Shown here: positions 40,840 through 55,800 of the stretch, piece by piece
How the letters are laid out: each line of letters opens with the position of its first letter
Numbering within the stretch: the first letter of the stretch is position 1
Assembly (NCBI GenBank): GCA_026874595.1
Contig: CM049308.1
Span: 43,221,327 to 43,285,326, forward strand
Direction of reading: 5' to 3'
Origin: Sipunculus nudus
Taxonomy: Eukaryota > Annelida > Sipuncula > Golfingiida > Sipunculidae
DNA: 64,000 bases
Position numbers and translations under genes: made by a program
Notes under the pieces: generated by a model
What the model was told of the DNA's origin: nothing
Seen by the model: the letters and a program-made list of their open reading frames with translations, nothing else
Databases searched by the model: none

Positions 40840-43800
40840 GTATATATATGAATGAATATATGTAAATCAGAGTCATGTGCGGATCTGCTTTTATATTATT
40901 ATTTCAACACAGCTCCAGATGAGCTGTTTCTTTTGATTTAATGGTCAGTCTTTACTAATGTTGTCATATAAGTAGTTCTGAAGATTCATAATTGTGGTTA
41001 ACAAATATATGGTAAATCATATACATTTGAACTGTCTTAATACAGACAGTGGGGGGCCACTGTTAGAGAAGAACCTGTTTATCACAGGATCACATCAAGC
41101 CTCCATAAGACAGACCTGTTCACAATAGGGCTCAGGAGATGCCCATAAATGAAGGTTTTCCTGTATACTAACTGTATGCTTTGATATTGATTTGATTTTA
41201 GTGTTGTAAATTTGCTTGGGTGGTGCATCATTTCCAAGTATTTATAAGTAATACTTGGTTTATTGTTCACTGACAGACACCTTTAAGAGAATAATCATGG
41301 GAAACTGGAGTATGAATGGAGGGTTTGGTATGTGAACCTGTACATGTTATGGTTGTAGGCTAAGGTACCCATCCATCACTGTCAATTACAGCAGACTGTC
41401 AACATCCATTGGCATTTGGGTTTTCATGTAAAACCTGAATCAATGAACAATATATTTAAGAAATGAAATGCAATTTTTTTCCACATGTAATCATGTTTCT
41501 TGCCAATTTCTTATCTAGTTGAAGCCCATTGTTGATGCATATTTGCCTTTCACAGATCAGTTATTGTATCCACCAAAACAAGAGTTTTTGGATACTAAGC
41601 TTTCATCCAGGTTCCGCCACCACTGCTACTGCCATGTTTGTTTAGGAGAACTGAGACCCTTTGTCTGATTGTTCTGAAACCTTGCATAGTTATTAGCTTA
41701 CCTATGTAGCTGTGTGTAACAAAGACAGGTGGCACCATCTGTAATATTTATTGTGCAGTATGAATCTGGGTGTGTTAGTGTTAAAAGCCCATATCTCAGG
41801 AATGGTTCAATATGTTGAGCTGAAATTTGCATGTCCACAGATCTTGGATCTCCCCATCTTATACTCGAGACTGGTATCCATGCATTTATATAAACTTTAT
41901 TTATTTTACATGGATTGTACATGCATCAATGCATTTGCAATCTGTTTATCTTAGTGATGGTTCAATGTAAAAGTCTGAAATTTGGCATGACCATCCTAGG
42001 TCCTGTTTCTGTAGAATACATTGATGCCTTTTTCTCAGGGGTTATTTGCTTTATTTGCTTTAAATTGTGCATGTCCGTACATATTGGATACCTCCATCTT
42101 GATGCTGGTTCTTTTGGTCCAGTCTGTCAGAGCACTTGATTCTCACTGGTAGTACAGGTATCTGTGAACATGTCGTTACAGTCAGGCAGTCAGGGGGTTG
42201 GCTGGTGCCCTGCCAATAAGAATTCATGAGCATTTTCTTCATTACTCAGAGGCTTATGTAAACAGGGTCACCTCAGCCTTCCTCTAACTGTAGTGGAACC
42301 AGCCTGACATGTTGGCAGACAGTGTCCCAAGAGTGAGTACAGAGTAGTCCAGTGATGATATTTGATTTTATGTGATACAGTCACTGCCTCTCTTTAATTA
42401 TAAAACAAATGTATTGTAAGAGGTTTTTGTGACAGTCAACCTGCAAAAGAGGTTCCATGTGTATACTTGCACACACAAAATGTAATTTCAATAAGCAAAT
42501 ACCCAGTTCTCAGGATCATTTCATAACAGAAACATTTGACAGCTAGAGGCCCCATATCCAAGTTTTTAACTAGATCCTAGTAATAGTTTAGTTAGAAAAA
42601 CAATCACATGATACATTTAATCAGATTAATCAGTTGTTCTTTTAATCTAATCTAGTTTGATCAGTATGAGTTTTATTCTTCCACATTAGGTGTTCGTAAC
42701 TCAGGCACTGTGGCTTTACTTGCCTGTCTGACTGGAACTATCCAAATACACCCATTATATATGGCTAGTCATTGTGCAGGGCTAATCTGGGTTATAAAAT
42801 AATGTTCACAAAGCATTTTATAGATGAATTAGATCTGTGACACTCTCATCAGATGAACGTCATATTCATGTAAAGCTCATATAAAATCAGCTTAATCCAC
42901 AGTGGATGGCTTTTAATAAATTTCACTTATCTAAGTGAGGTATGTTATGTATTAAGGCCTAGAAGTATGTAATTGTGTTAGCAATTACTGTATTAGCCTC
43001 TCAGCAGGGTATGAAATTTGTTTGTAAATTTTTAATTGCCACTTTGTCCTTTGTATTGCTGGTTTTACAGCCCCATCAGAAAAATTATAGGCCGATATAT
43101 TTTTGTGTCAAAATTTAAAAAAAGTAAATGAAGGCTAAATATATATAATTATCCACATATGATCTATTTGTTTAATGTTAACTGCCCAAAGGCTTGGGGG
43201 TATTTATTGTATCCCCAGACAAAGTCGGGGGATACTATGTTTTCATACCGGTCCCCCGGCTGCCGCTGCATATAAATCTTGTTGGCGCGATAACTCAAAA
43301 AATATTTCACGGATCTTTACCAAACTTGGTATATACATAGATATGGGTGAGAGGACGACACCTATTTAAAATGAGGTCATGACCTTGACTAGGAGAGTGT
43401 CCTTGTTCTTGAATAAGTCCAATTTTGGGGAAAATCACACAGATTCTTAGATATCTCAAGAAATCTTGCATGGATTGATCCCAAAATCAAGTTGATGGAA
43501 GATCATGGATAGGGTTGTCATGTTCCAGAAACTGGTGGCGCCACCTATTATTCTTTACTTGTTTTCGTGCCATTTAATACCCCCAAAACTGCTACTTGAC
43601 AGTACTGTGAGCATTATAAGTCAAAAACAAATGGACGCAGAAAAACCTTCAAAAAATATTTCACTGATCTTTTTCAAACTTTACATTTGTATAGATATAG
43701 GTAAGGGGACGAAGCCTATTTGAAATGGGGTCATGACCTATGCTAGGAGAGTGACCTTGACCTTGAATAGGTCAATTTTTGCTGAAAATATCTCAAGGAA

Positions 43801-46800
43801 GCTTGCATGGACTGGTCCAAAAATCATGAATATATCTTGAATCTTGAATATATAGCTCACTTGCCAATAGTCGAAAAATTAGTTTCTGGATGATAATTCC
43901 TGCTTTAATTGATGTACTGATTTCAAACTTTACTTATATATGTCCCATTGAAAAAGCAAGACTCCAATTGATTTTGGGGTCATGAGGTCAAAGGTCAAGG
44001 TCACAGGACACATCTCTAAAAAGATTGTGGATGCATTTTCAGCCAAACAGTTCATCTCAGATCTTTTATCTTGCACATATAGTTTATCTGCCAATAGAGG
44101 AAGACCCTTATTAATTTTGAGGTCACAAGGTCAAAGATCAAGGTCACAGGAGCCATCTGTCCAAAAATTAGTTTCTGGATCATAATTCCTGCTTTTATTG
44201 ATGTATGGATTTCAAACTTGACTTGTATATGTCCCATTGGAAAAGTAAGACCTGAATTGATTTTGAGGTCATGAGGTCAAAGGTCAAGGTCACAGGACAC
44301 ATCTTTAAAAAGATTGTGGATGCATTTTCAGCCAAACAGTTCATCTCAGATCTTTTATCTTGCACATATAGTTCACCTACTGAGAGAGGAAGAACCCTAT
44401 CAGTTTTGAGGTCACAAGGTCAAAGGTGAAGGTCACAGGAGCCATCTGTCCAAAAATTAGTTTCTGGATCATAATTCCTGCTTTTATTGATGTATGGATT
44501 TCAAACTTGACTTGTATATGTCCCATTGGAAAAGTAAGACCTAAATTGATTTCGAGGTCATGAGGTCAAAGGTCAAGGTCACAGGACATATCTTTAAAAA
44601 GATTGTGGATGCATTTTCAGCCAAACAGTTCATCTCAGATCTTTTATCTTGCACATATAGTTCACCTGCCGAGAGAGGAAGAACCCTATCAGTTTTGAGG
44701 TCACAAGGTCAAAGGTAGGGTCACAGGAGCCATCTGTCCAAAAGTTAGTTTCTGGATGATAATTCCTGCTTTTATTGATGTATGGATTTCAAACTTGACT
44801 TGTGTATATCCCATTGGAAAAGCAAGACCCAAAATTGATTTTGGGGTCATTAGGTCAAAGGTCAAGGTCACAGGACACATCTTTAAAAAGATGTGGATGC
44901 ATTTTCAGCCAAACATTTCATCTCAGACCTTTCATCTTTCACATATAGTTCACCTGCCAAGAGAGGAAGAACCCTCAATTTTAAGGTCACAAGGTCAAAG
45001 GTGAAGGTCACAGGAGCCATCTGTCCAAAAATTAGTTTCTGGATGATAATTCCTGCTTTTAATGATATATAGATTTCAAACTTGACTTGTATATGTCCCA
45101 TTGGAAAAGCAAGACCCAAATTGATTTGCAATACCAAACATCTGATTTCTGGAGATCATGCACTAGACATCGTCCATTGCGCAGGCTGCTTTGACCGAGA
45201 AACAAAATTTGATAGCGGTTTCACAGCAGATTTTGTCCTCTCATGAACAGTTGTTCTGATCGTTTAACTTATATAAGCACAATCAGACTAATTTAAAAGG
45301 TTCAAATTAAACCATCAGCAATTCAGGGTAATACTTTTCATTATGGAAATTAACAATTTCTACTTGGAGACTGATGGAGATTAAGAATGTAATTGGAGGG
45401 CAATTTTTGTAGCACATGAAGGCAGATTTTTATGGGCCCAGTCGGGCTTGGATCCTCATATTACGGGACCAAGCCAAAAAATACGGGCAATTGCCCAAGG
45501 GCCCCTTAAAATTTCAAACCCTGTTACAGTAAATATTAATCATCAGTTAGTACTGACACACTGAAACAATGAAATGGTTAGAATTATCAGGCTCTGTAAG
45601 TACTGAGTTAGCCGTGTGATGAGAGGTCTGTCAGACACCAGGTCTGGGTCAGTATATGACCAGCTGTATATCAGCCACCCACTGTACCTGTGTTTGGTAA
45701 TAAAGACCTACCTGCTGTATACCTGTGAGGATTAGTGTTCTGCCATATATCACCCTGTCACAAGCTACTCCACCAGTTAAAAGTGTGGCCAGTACAAACA
45801 CCCCCATCCTTCTCCAGGCTCATATACCTGTCCTTTATGACTTCGTAACAGACATTTTATGACCACACAGGCAGGCCTGCAGTGTAAATCTGTGACAAGA
45901 GGAATATTTTGATTGGCTGCAGATCTCTTGAAGCCCTCTGAGTGAGTGTTAACTTAATGATCATGACCTGGCCAGGTTATCTCTGCTCCAATGTTTCCCC
46001 AGCTAACTATTGCCATTGACAAAGTGTCGGAGCCTGCACAAATATAAACCTCAGCCTCCCTCAGATTAGTCAGTCCACTGCCAGCTGTCTGATGACTCTC
46101 CTACCTAAACCTGCTCCACTCAAACCTCCACTTAAAGTAAAAATCTTCATCTACTACAGGACTGTGTTAATGCAGTTAGAGAAAAATTCATTTTATCAAA
46201 CCATAATTCTGGTTACAAGGGATTCTAATGTACTTTGAGGGACATGCATATAGTTAGAGAAGAACAAAGATACCCCTGCCAAGGTCTCACCATGTGGCCC
46301 ATAGAAAACATGTTGAATTTATCATAGGCAAATTCAGCTGAGCACCATGACCCATGGGTTCCTTGTTTTGTTTACCTGCCGGACATTTTATTAGATTAGG
46401 TATATAGGATATTAAATCTCAGTTAAAACTGCCTTGGCCTTCCTAGATCAACAAATAATATACCACAGGACACAGGTAGTGAGAATACACTGTCAGTATG
46501 ACAACCCAAAATGTTTTTTAAATGGTAGGACTGTTTCTTTTAAATACAACATGGGATCAACAATTGTACAATTCTTCAAGTTGTTACCAGTATTTTATGT
46601 GAAGTCATTGAGAGTTTATAGATGACTGACCCTGGTAATGGTCACCTGACCTTGCTGCACACGGTGAACTGTTACCTGTGCTGGGCTGGCACATGTCAGT
46701 CTCAATCAGCACAGGAGGGTGTATAGTGACGTGAAGTTTGAACCAGGTGGTGAAATATGACTAGTTGGCTGATTGCATAAACACAGAGGCCATTGGTAGT

Positions 46801-49800
46801 AGTGGTGTTTGTGTAATAGTAGAGGCTTTTACAGCACCGCTGACAGCACAATATTCCTCCAAGTAGCTAGCTCAGCCACCAACAACAACAGCAATAGATG
46901 TAGGTTCACAATACCTCCAGACATAAACTGTCACAGTACTGGGGTATTACTGTAACAGGACCAGGTTCTGACTGACCTCAGCTTGAACCGGGTATACTCC
47001 TTACAGAGTTGTGCCACTATTCAGTCAGACTTATCACTCATATATAACATGATCCTGGGCTCAGCTGACTTCTACTCCATACAGAAAGGTCATTTTAGTC
47101 ACTTGTATGTATATCTCTGAAACATTAAACTGTATTAATGACTGTAACAAACTCCTCAGGAAAATTTCTATGTGGTTATAGCTCTATTGTTTATTAAAGG
47201 AATCTCAGTTGGCCTTTATCATTATTATTTTAGATGGGGAGGGAGACAGGTTGTATTACCGCTAAAGCAAGAATACCCAAGGTTATAATAAAGGGTTTCT
47301 GTTTGATAATCATTGTCTATTATTTGAAAAATATGATCAAATAAATTTGTAATCTGTATGGTTATTTATATTTTTGTAAATAACATTTATCATATTAAAT
47401 AATACAAACTTAAAGAAAAATTTCAAATGGCCTTTGAAAAGGCATCAGAACCCTGATAGACTGATGTATGTTAATCTGCCTCCAGACAAATTGTATCCTT
47501 CGGCTGAGTGTCAAGGCCAATGGGCCATAAGTTCATGAATAAAAAGTTAGCAGTTGAAAGCCCCAAGCTTGATTTCTGAGAATTAAAGGTGTATTGATGA
47601 CAGCATGATGGAGTGATCACCCCTGGGTGCCAGTCAAATCATAGATCTGACCATTTTTACTCACTGTACATACATGTAACATCCTGTTCATTTACTGTAA
47701 TTTTAGGTTATATGAAACAAAAAATGTGAAGTTTAGCCGTAACCGGTTGAGACTGCTCGCAGTGACACCTGCAGATAACGGGGTGTATTCTTGTAAAGCC
47801 AGTAACAAGGCTGGAGATGTGTTCAGTGCCAACAACTTCCTGCTCAACATCAGAGGTAGGTCACATCAGCATCTCCAAAAAAAAAAAATTACACAAAAAT
47901 ATCATAAGACCAAGAGAGCCATATTTTCTTGATTATTGTTTTTACATGCCAGTGTTAGATGTGGGTAATAAGGTATACCAACAGTCCATCTGTCTGTCCA
48001 TTGGTCTGTTAACTTGTGTTAACTTGGAAGTTTCTCTCCAGGGCTTTGATGGATTTTAACAAACATCACCATGACTACCTGACAATCTGTTATCTCACCT
48101 GAGTTTGATTATCGGCAAAACCCGTACATATTTGTTGAGGTCACAGGTCAACCGGCTACTTTACGATGTCACAGCAATTACTTAGCAGCAATATGATATA
48201 TTTTGATGAAACTCAACAGAAATATTAACCAATATATAATATCTTACCTTAGTTCAATTCAAAATATATGTATATTTAATAAGGTCAGCGGTCACTCAAC
48301 TTTGGTAGTGCAGTGATGACTTGCCAAAAGTCTGATGCATTTTCATGAAACTCATTATAAATAATTTCCCTCACAGTTTCACACCTGAATTAACTTCTCT
48401 GCAAAACCCATGCATATTTAACAAGGTCAGAGGTCACCTACAGCAGGAGTACTATGCGCCCTTACAGTGCTTTTGTTTTTTGGTGATCCTTGTAATGCTG
48501 CCTCAGTTTAAACACACTATTTGATATCCCAGAAATAGAACAGAACAATAGCTAACATTAGGAGGTCTGATATCTCACTTCTCCAGTGCTAAATATAGCT
48601 TGCACACTCTAAAAATATCTGTTTTGGGATTACCATTGTTAGTTATTTTAAGTATATAGGATGGGCTGTGACAGGAATCAGACATCCATATTTTAGAAAA
48701 GATATTAGTCATAAAGTAAACACACACACATACATCTGTATATATTAATGCTTTATAACAGACAGGTGTAAAGATAATTCATAATAAAGTCAAAAGTGAT
48801 ATTGGATCTTCTGGTGGTCTTGTACCTATATGTTGATGTTGATATGATCATGGGAAGTGATGTCAAACATTTGAGAGTGGTCTATGTAGAAGGCATGTGT
48901 CAGCTAAAACATAACTTCCTGAGTCAGAAACAAGTTGAATGCGTTCCTATTTCATAACATTTTTCCATGTATGTAAAACCGTTGAAGATCCAGACCAAAT
49001 AGTTTTAACCCTGATGTGAGTGTCTGAGAGAAGATGTATCATCAACACACATACAGCACAGGTGCAAAGGCATGCCTGGTATACCTGGTTCACATTAGCA
49101 CACTGAAGCAGTTGAGATATAGTCATATATATCATATCATGCTATGTGACCTGGACAAAGAAATACTGCAAACAATGCCCTTGGGAATGAAATATGTCAC
49201 AAAGATACCCCAAACAATAGTAGTAGTGATATAATGCATTCACATTATTGTACTAAGACCCAACAAAGTGCTGAAGCCATTACTAACCCTATAGTGACCT
49301 TGCATAATTGAAGTTTTAAAGTGGGATGGTAATGCTCCTTGTTCTCACTGCTGCATGTGTATAACACGCCAGTGTGGTTATCACCGGTTATGATATACTG
49401 AATAAGTTAGGTCAGAAGTCAAGACCCGACACTGTCCTATATATGGCTGAAGATGTCAAGCTGGGGATTTATGGCATCATAAGTCACCAAGAAAATAAGT
49501 TTCAGCTGCCGCACTCACTGGCGTATGTAGCCAGCCATAAAAACAAGACCCTGCAATACACAACTTGCGACCCGTAGCCTATAACTCGATCAAAAGCCCC
49601 CATATTTTGGGGAGTGTAGGGGTCTCCTTCATGTGTGTATCCTCTGATCAGGAAGGCATGCACTGAACCACCGCACACCACCACGGGCCTTTATGATGAC
49701 AAGACATAAAATTGTGTTATGGGTTCTTTAGTTGCTTGTGAAGGCAGTATAAGCATGAAATACATGGCCTAGCTAATTTGTAAATCACAAAAAAAACAAG

Positions 49801-52800
49801 CTGTCGGCTGTAAACCATGATTTATTGGAATCAGGCATTAAAGATGGGTGCGGGTTTACAGTTTGTTGGTGTGTTATTCAGATCATTAATATCACACAGG
49901 GTAACTTGCATACCACCAGATACATCTTGCACTGTGCAGAATCTTTCAGCATCATTTGGTACTAAATAAGCATTTGATTGTCTTGCTTTGTCAGTTTTTA
50001 GGCATGCATGACATCTTTAGTCCTAAATTATGTTTGCCTTAATGATGCAGAGCTTAATAATGGTGTATTTCATGTCAAAATGGCTTAAAACAATGTTATA
50101 TGGTCAGAATCTGTATATCACGGGACTCATAAATCTGTCATTTTAAAGGATAGTAAGAGTTTACGACTGATAGCTGGTGACCATTGTGATTTAATAGGCA
50201 GATTACAAAACAAGCAATCCACATTTATTCGCAAAAAAAAAAGAAAAAATGAAGGTGATTTTTGACATGCATTAGTGTAGGTTACAATAGTCTTGACTTT
50301 ATTTATAAAATTTTTCATATTCAGATCCAAAAGTACATACATAGTTATGTACGTAGTTATGTAGAGCCTCCTTGTTCAGATACACCTGACAACAGATGTA
50401 CATAGTTATATAGAGCCTACTTGTTCAGATACACCTGACAACAGATGTACATAGTTATGTAGAGCCTCCTTGTTCAGATACACCTGATAACAGATGTACA
50501 TAGTTACAGAGAGCCTCATTGTTCAGATACACCTGACAACAGATGTACATAGTTATGTAGAGCCTCCTTGTTCAGATACACCTGACAACAGATGTACATA
50601 GTTACAGAGAGCCTCCTTGTTCAGATACACCTGACAACAGATGTACATAGTTATGTAGAGCCTCCTTGTTCAGATACACCTGACAACAGATGTACATAGT
50701 TATGTAGAGCCTACTTGTTCAGATACACCTGACAACAGATGTACATAGTTACAGAGAGCCTCCTTGTTCAGATACACCTGACAACTGATGTACATAGTTA
50801 TGTAGAGCCTCCTTGTTCAGATACACCTGACAACAGATGTACATAGTTATGTAGAGCCTCCTTGTTCAGATACACCTGACAACAGATGTACATAGTTACA
50901 GAGAGCCTCCTTGTTCAGATACACCTGACAACAGATGTACATAGTTACAGAGAGCCTCCTTGTTCAGAAACACCTGACAACAGATGTACATAGTTACAGA
51001 GAGCCTCCTTGTTCAGATACACCTGACAACAGATGTACATAGTTATGTAGAGCCTCCTTGTTCAGATACACCTGACAACAGATGTACATAGTTACAGAGA
51101 GCCTCCTTGTTCAGATACACCTGACAACAGATGTACATAGTTATGTAGAGCCTCCTTGTTCAGATACACCTGACAACAGATGTACATAGTTACAGAGAGC
51201 CTCCTTGTTCAGATACACCTGACAACAGATGTACATAGTTACAGAGAGCCTCCTTGTTCAGAAACACCTGACAACAGTTGTACATAGTTACAGAGAGCCT
51301 CCTTGTTCAGATACACCTGACAACAGATGTACATAGTTATGTAGAGCCTCCTTGTTCAGATACACCTGACAACAGATGTACATAGTTATGTAGAGCCTCC
51401 TTGTTCAGGTACACCTGACAACAGATGTACATAGTTACAGAGAGCCTCCTTGTTCAGATACACCTGACAACAGATGTACATAGTTACAGAGAGCCTCCTT
51501 GTTCAGATACACCTGACAACAGATATACATAGTTATGTAGAGCCTCCTTGTTCAGATACACCTGACAACAGATGTACATAGTTATGTAGAGCCTCCTTGT
51601 TCAGATACACCTGACAACAGATGTACATAGTTATGTAGAGCCTCCTTGTTCAGATACACCTGACAACAGATGTACATAGTTATGTAGAGCCTCCTTGTTC
51701 ATATACACCTGACAACAGATGTACATAGTTACAGAGAGCCTACTTGTTCAGATACACCTGACAACAGATGTACATAGTTATGTAGAGCCTCCTTGTTCAG
51801 ATACACCTGACAACAGATGTACATAGTTATGTAGAGCCTCCTTGTTCAGATACACCTGACAACAGATGTACATAGTTATGTAGAGCCTCCTTGTCCAGAT
51901 ACACCTGACAACAGATGTACATAGTTACAGAGAGCCTCCTTGTTCAGATACACCTGGCAACAGATGTACATAGTTATAGAGAGCCTCCTTGTTCAGATAC
52001 ACCTGACAACAGATGTACATAGTTATAGAGAGCCTCCTTGTTCAGATACACCTGACATCAGATGTACATAGTTATAGAGAGCCTCCTTTTTAGATACACC
52101 TGACAACAGATGTACATAGTTACAGAGAGCCTCCTTGTTCAGATACACCTGACAACAGATGTACATAGTTATGTAGAGCCTCCTTGTTCAGATACACCTG
52201 ACAACAGATGTACATAGTTATGTAGAGCCTCCTTGTTCAGATACATTTGACAACAGATGTACATAGTTATGTAGAGCCTACTTGTTCAGATACACCTGAC
52301 AACAGATGTACATAGTTATGTAGAGCCTCCTTGTTCAGATACACCTGACAACAGATGTACATAGTTACAGAGAGCCTCCTTGTTCAGATACACCTGACAA
52401 CAGATGTACATAGTTACAGAGAGCCTCCTTGTTCAGATACACCTGACAACAGATGTACATAGTTACAGAGAGCCTCCTTGTTCAGATACACCTGACAACA
52501 GATGTACATAGTTATGTAGAGCCTCCTTGTTCAGATACACCTGACAACAGATGTACATAGTTATGTAGAGCCTACTTGTTCAGATGCATCTGACAACAGA
52601 TGTACATAGTTATGTAGAGCCTCCTTGTTCAAATACACCTGACAACATTCATGACACATTTTATCACTGAAAGTGAAATCATTTGCACTTCACCTAGATT
52701 TTCCAGTTTTCACAGCTGCAAGTGGTTGTAGATTTTATGATAAAAGTTTGGTATAAAAATAACCAAGAAATGGTTTTTCCATTTTATTTTAATGCATCTA

Positions 52801-55800
52801 TTTAATTCATCCTGGTACTTAATAAATTTTACAGAAAACAAATTTAATTCAAAGTAAATAAAAGTCAAATTCATTTGTTTCATAAATACATAGGGTGTAA
52901 GAAAGAACTGTGACCCCACAGGTAAACAAGTGTAATACAAATGTATAAATGTCTGTGTTTGTATGTAGTATAGCAGAAAGTTGACTGGCTTCTTTTAAGC
53001 CTCTATACTGCCAGAGTACACACTTGATATGTTAATATTTTGTGTATCCCCTTTGATTTTCTTTGTTTTCTCTTTTATAAAGATATAAATAAAATTGTTT
53101 ATTTTTTTAATATATACATTAAAGAAATTGTAGGGGGAGCGTGTCTCCTCCATATATCTTCTGGCTGACATAACTGATTTTACCTAAATTAAATTTATTA
53201 TCTGTTAAAAGAAACAAGAGTTTTGGTGAAGTGCTTCACTCTTCAACTTGCAAATAAATGTGAACCTTCCTGTTTGAATTGCAAAAACACTAACTTAGAA
53301 AAAGCATCAAACAGGTAAACTATATATAAAATGAAACAACTTTTCCTGCAGCTATCAGAAAGATTAAAATTATGCTAATTCCTTATTTAAATTTGTTGCC
53401 TTAGAATTGCATGTAAATAGGGTTTAGATTTTAAGACTTCCCACACCAATGTTTGTATATACACCCAGTCCTACACCCAAGTGCATATGCGGATATGCAA
53501 ATGAATACAAATTTTTGAGTCCCATAACTCCGAGTTAATTTGTACCATTATGGGGTTATATTATTGGTGTGCCTTATACCCATTTAGGCTTGGTTTTGAG
53601 TAAACTCCTCACAAATTACAAGGTGGATAAAATATACAAGCCCTGTGATGACTGACCATACAAACCTACTGGTAACTGTAATGGTTGACACAACATGAAC
53701 ATGGGAGTAAGAAGGGAGAGCATGCAGGCGGTTTCACCACATGGTCTCCACATCATAAATCTGTCTTTGGCACACTAAATAGTTCCCGTGTTGTGTTAGG
53801 GACACGATTTATGGTGCGTGTACCACTCCCTGCATCCCCTTTGCTTTTCTTCACCATTACATAGCTAGTTTTTCACTTGTGTTCCCCTGGCCCTCAGCTG
53901 GCAGGCTCAATGCCAACATCTGCTCCCAGTGAAGAAACCTGGTACACCAACCTCCAGCAGGTCCTGTTTAGCTCATGTACACATCTTTAAATTCATTCTT
54001 ATGGCACCCAGTAGACCCGTCATATCCCATAGGCAGCATTTTATAATGACACCATGAACAAACAGTCATGCTTAATGTAACAAGTTATTATGGCAATATC
54101 GCTATTGCCTCATTGTACCATATACAAACTGTCCAGGTACATTACGTTTTCAGTGATTGACAGTGCTTATCAAATCACTGACTGATATAAATAAGATAAT
54201 GAGGTAACGTTGTGGCATCATGTACATTGAGGAAGGACATTTCACTTGTCCCTTCTGATTAAGGTCACTTAGTTATTACCACATCTTCTGAACTGTGTTC
54301 ATTCAGAACCTCTGAGATGCTTCATTACAGAATGTCATAAATGATCTGATTTGCTGCATGCATTCCAGAGGTACCACAGGATTAAGAGATCATGATTAGT
54401 AGTCTAACATGATTCTCTGTACGGAAACAAAAATATCAAAAGTGTACAACCATGTCTGTAATACATATGAGAAAGATAAAAAGCCTTATTGAAATAATAA
54501 GTTATATAGTTGTAATTTAGTTCTAAATCAACGGCTCGCATTTGCAAAATAAATATGTATTACCTAGTTGTTTTTCTGGGGGTGTTTGCTGAAGCTTGGA
54601 ATACACGGTCTCCCCCACCTTTCTGCTTTATGGGTGTTCTCTCACCTATTTTTAAACATGTTTTCACTTCATGACTTGATATATGAATTCAGGGACTGTA
54701 TGATTTATGTCAGAATGTGTTAATAGAATTCATCACCAGGTATTATTCAGCAGTGCTGCAGACATCTGCCAATCTGGCTGTCACTGGAGTCTCAACAGTT
54801 TTGACGTTACCTACATTCTAAACACCTGGCAAGTCAATTTCTTACAGGTGTATGGCAAAACTGGTTTCCCTGTATATTAATCCATGGGTACTGCGGCTAC
54901 AGCCTTGTATACTACTAGCCTGCCAAGTCACGGGGCCGGCCTTGCCCAGTGTACTGGTGCTGTAGTTTCATTAACCTATCCTGAGGTGAACCTATGCCAG
55001 AACCATACAACACATACGGACACTTTGTTGTACCTCACAAATGTTCTGATTGTTTTTTGTTTCACTTCCTTGGTAAAATTAATCACTCAGTTTTCCCACC
55101 TTGACAAGAGAGGAAAATCGATATTTGATATTTGACAGTAATTAAAAGTAAGAAAGAAGTGAATTAAGACATGTAACAAACAAGTTACAAACATGTAACT
55201 TCACTGATTCTACAGTACATCTGAATTGTAAATAATAAACATCTTCCCAGTTAGACTGTACTGTATGTGGTTACAGTCATGTGGCTGTGTTGATCTTCAC
55301 AAACACAGTCATTTGGTACAAAACTGTAAAATGATGTAAACTTGTCAATAAAATATCTATTTTTATACATATGAAAAATTCAAATCAGGTCTTTTAAAAG
55401 ATTTACTTCTGTAGTTTGAGATGTTAACACATACACATGCACACACACAGGTAATATGATATAATAGGCCAGATTGTTAAAATTATTGGTTAATACATAT
55501 GTTGAGGTTGAGCTAAGGGTTGATTCTTGCATTTGAGCACAACTGATGCAACATAAAGGGCTAGGTTAATTGAGAAAAAATGGATGACCTTGGCATGTTC
55601 CAAGGTCACAGATGCGATTTTACTCAAATAATGTTATCGTTTGACTGGAAAAGATTACAGCCACAGTCACAGAACTCACACTATCGATACATCTCATGAG
55701 GGCCAAGATCAAGTTTGGAAGTAGATGATCATGACAGATTTTTCAAGGTCTGAGAGGCAATATTTGCTTACATAACTTGAAAAGAATTAGAAGCACAATC

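Noticed and set aside
43005-45523. A single 2.5-kb hAT-type element from CAGGGTATGAAATTT to AAATTTCAAACCCTG
   Set aside because: The ends match at 14 of 15 bases, but the flanking 8 bases differ and the interior is made of other repeats, so one element is not supported.
50330-52648. Possible CRISPR array
   Set aside because: The 49-bp units follow each other directly without unique spacers, and the context is an animal intron.
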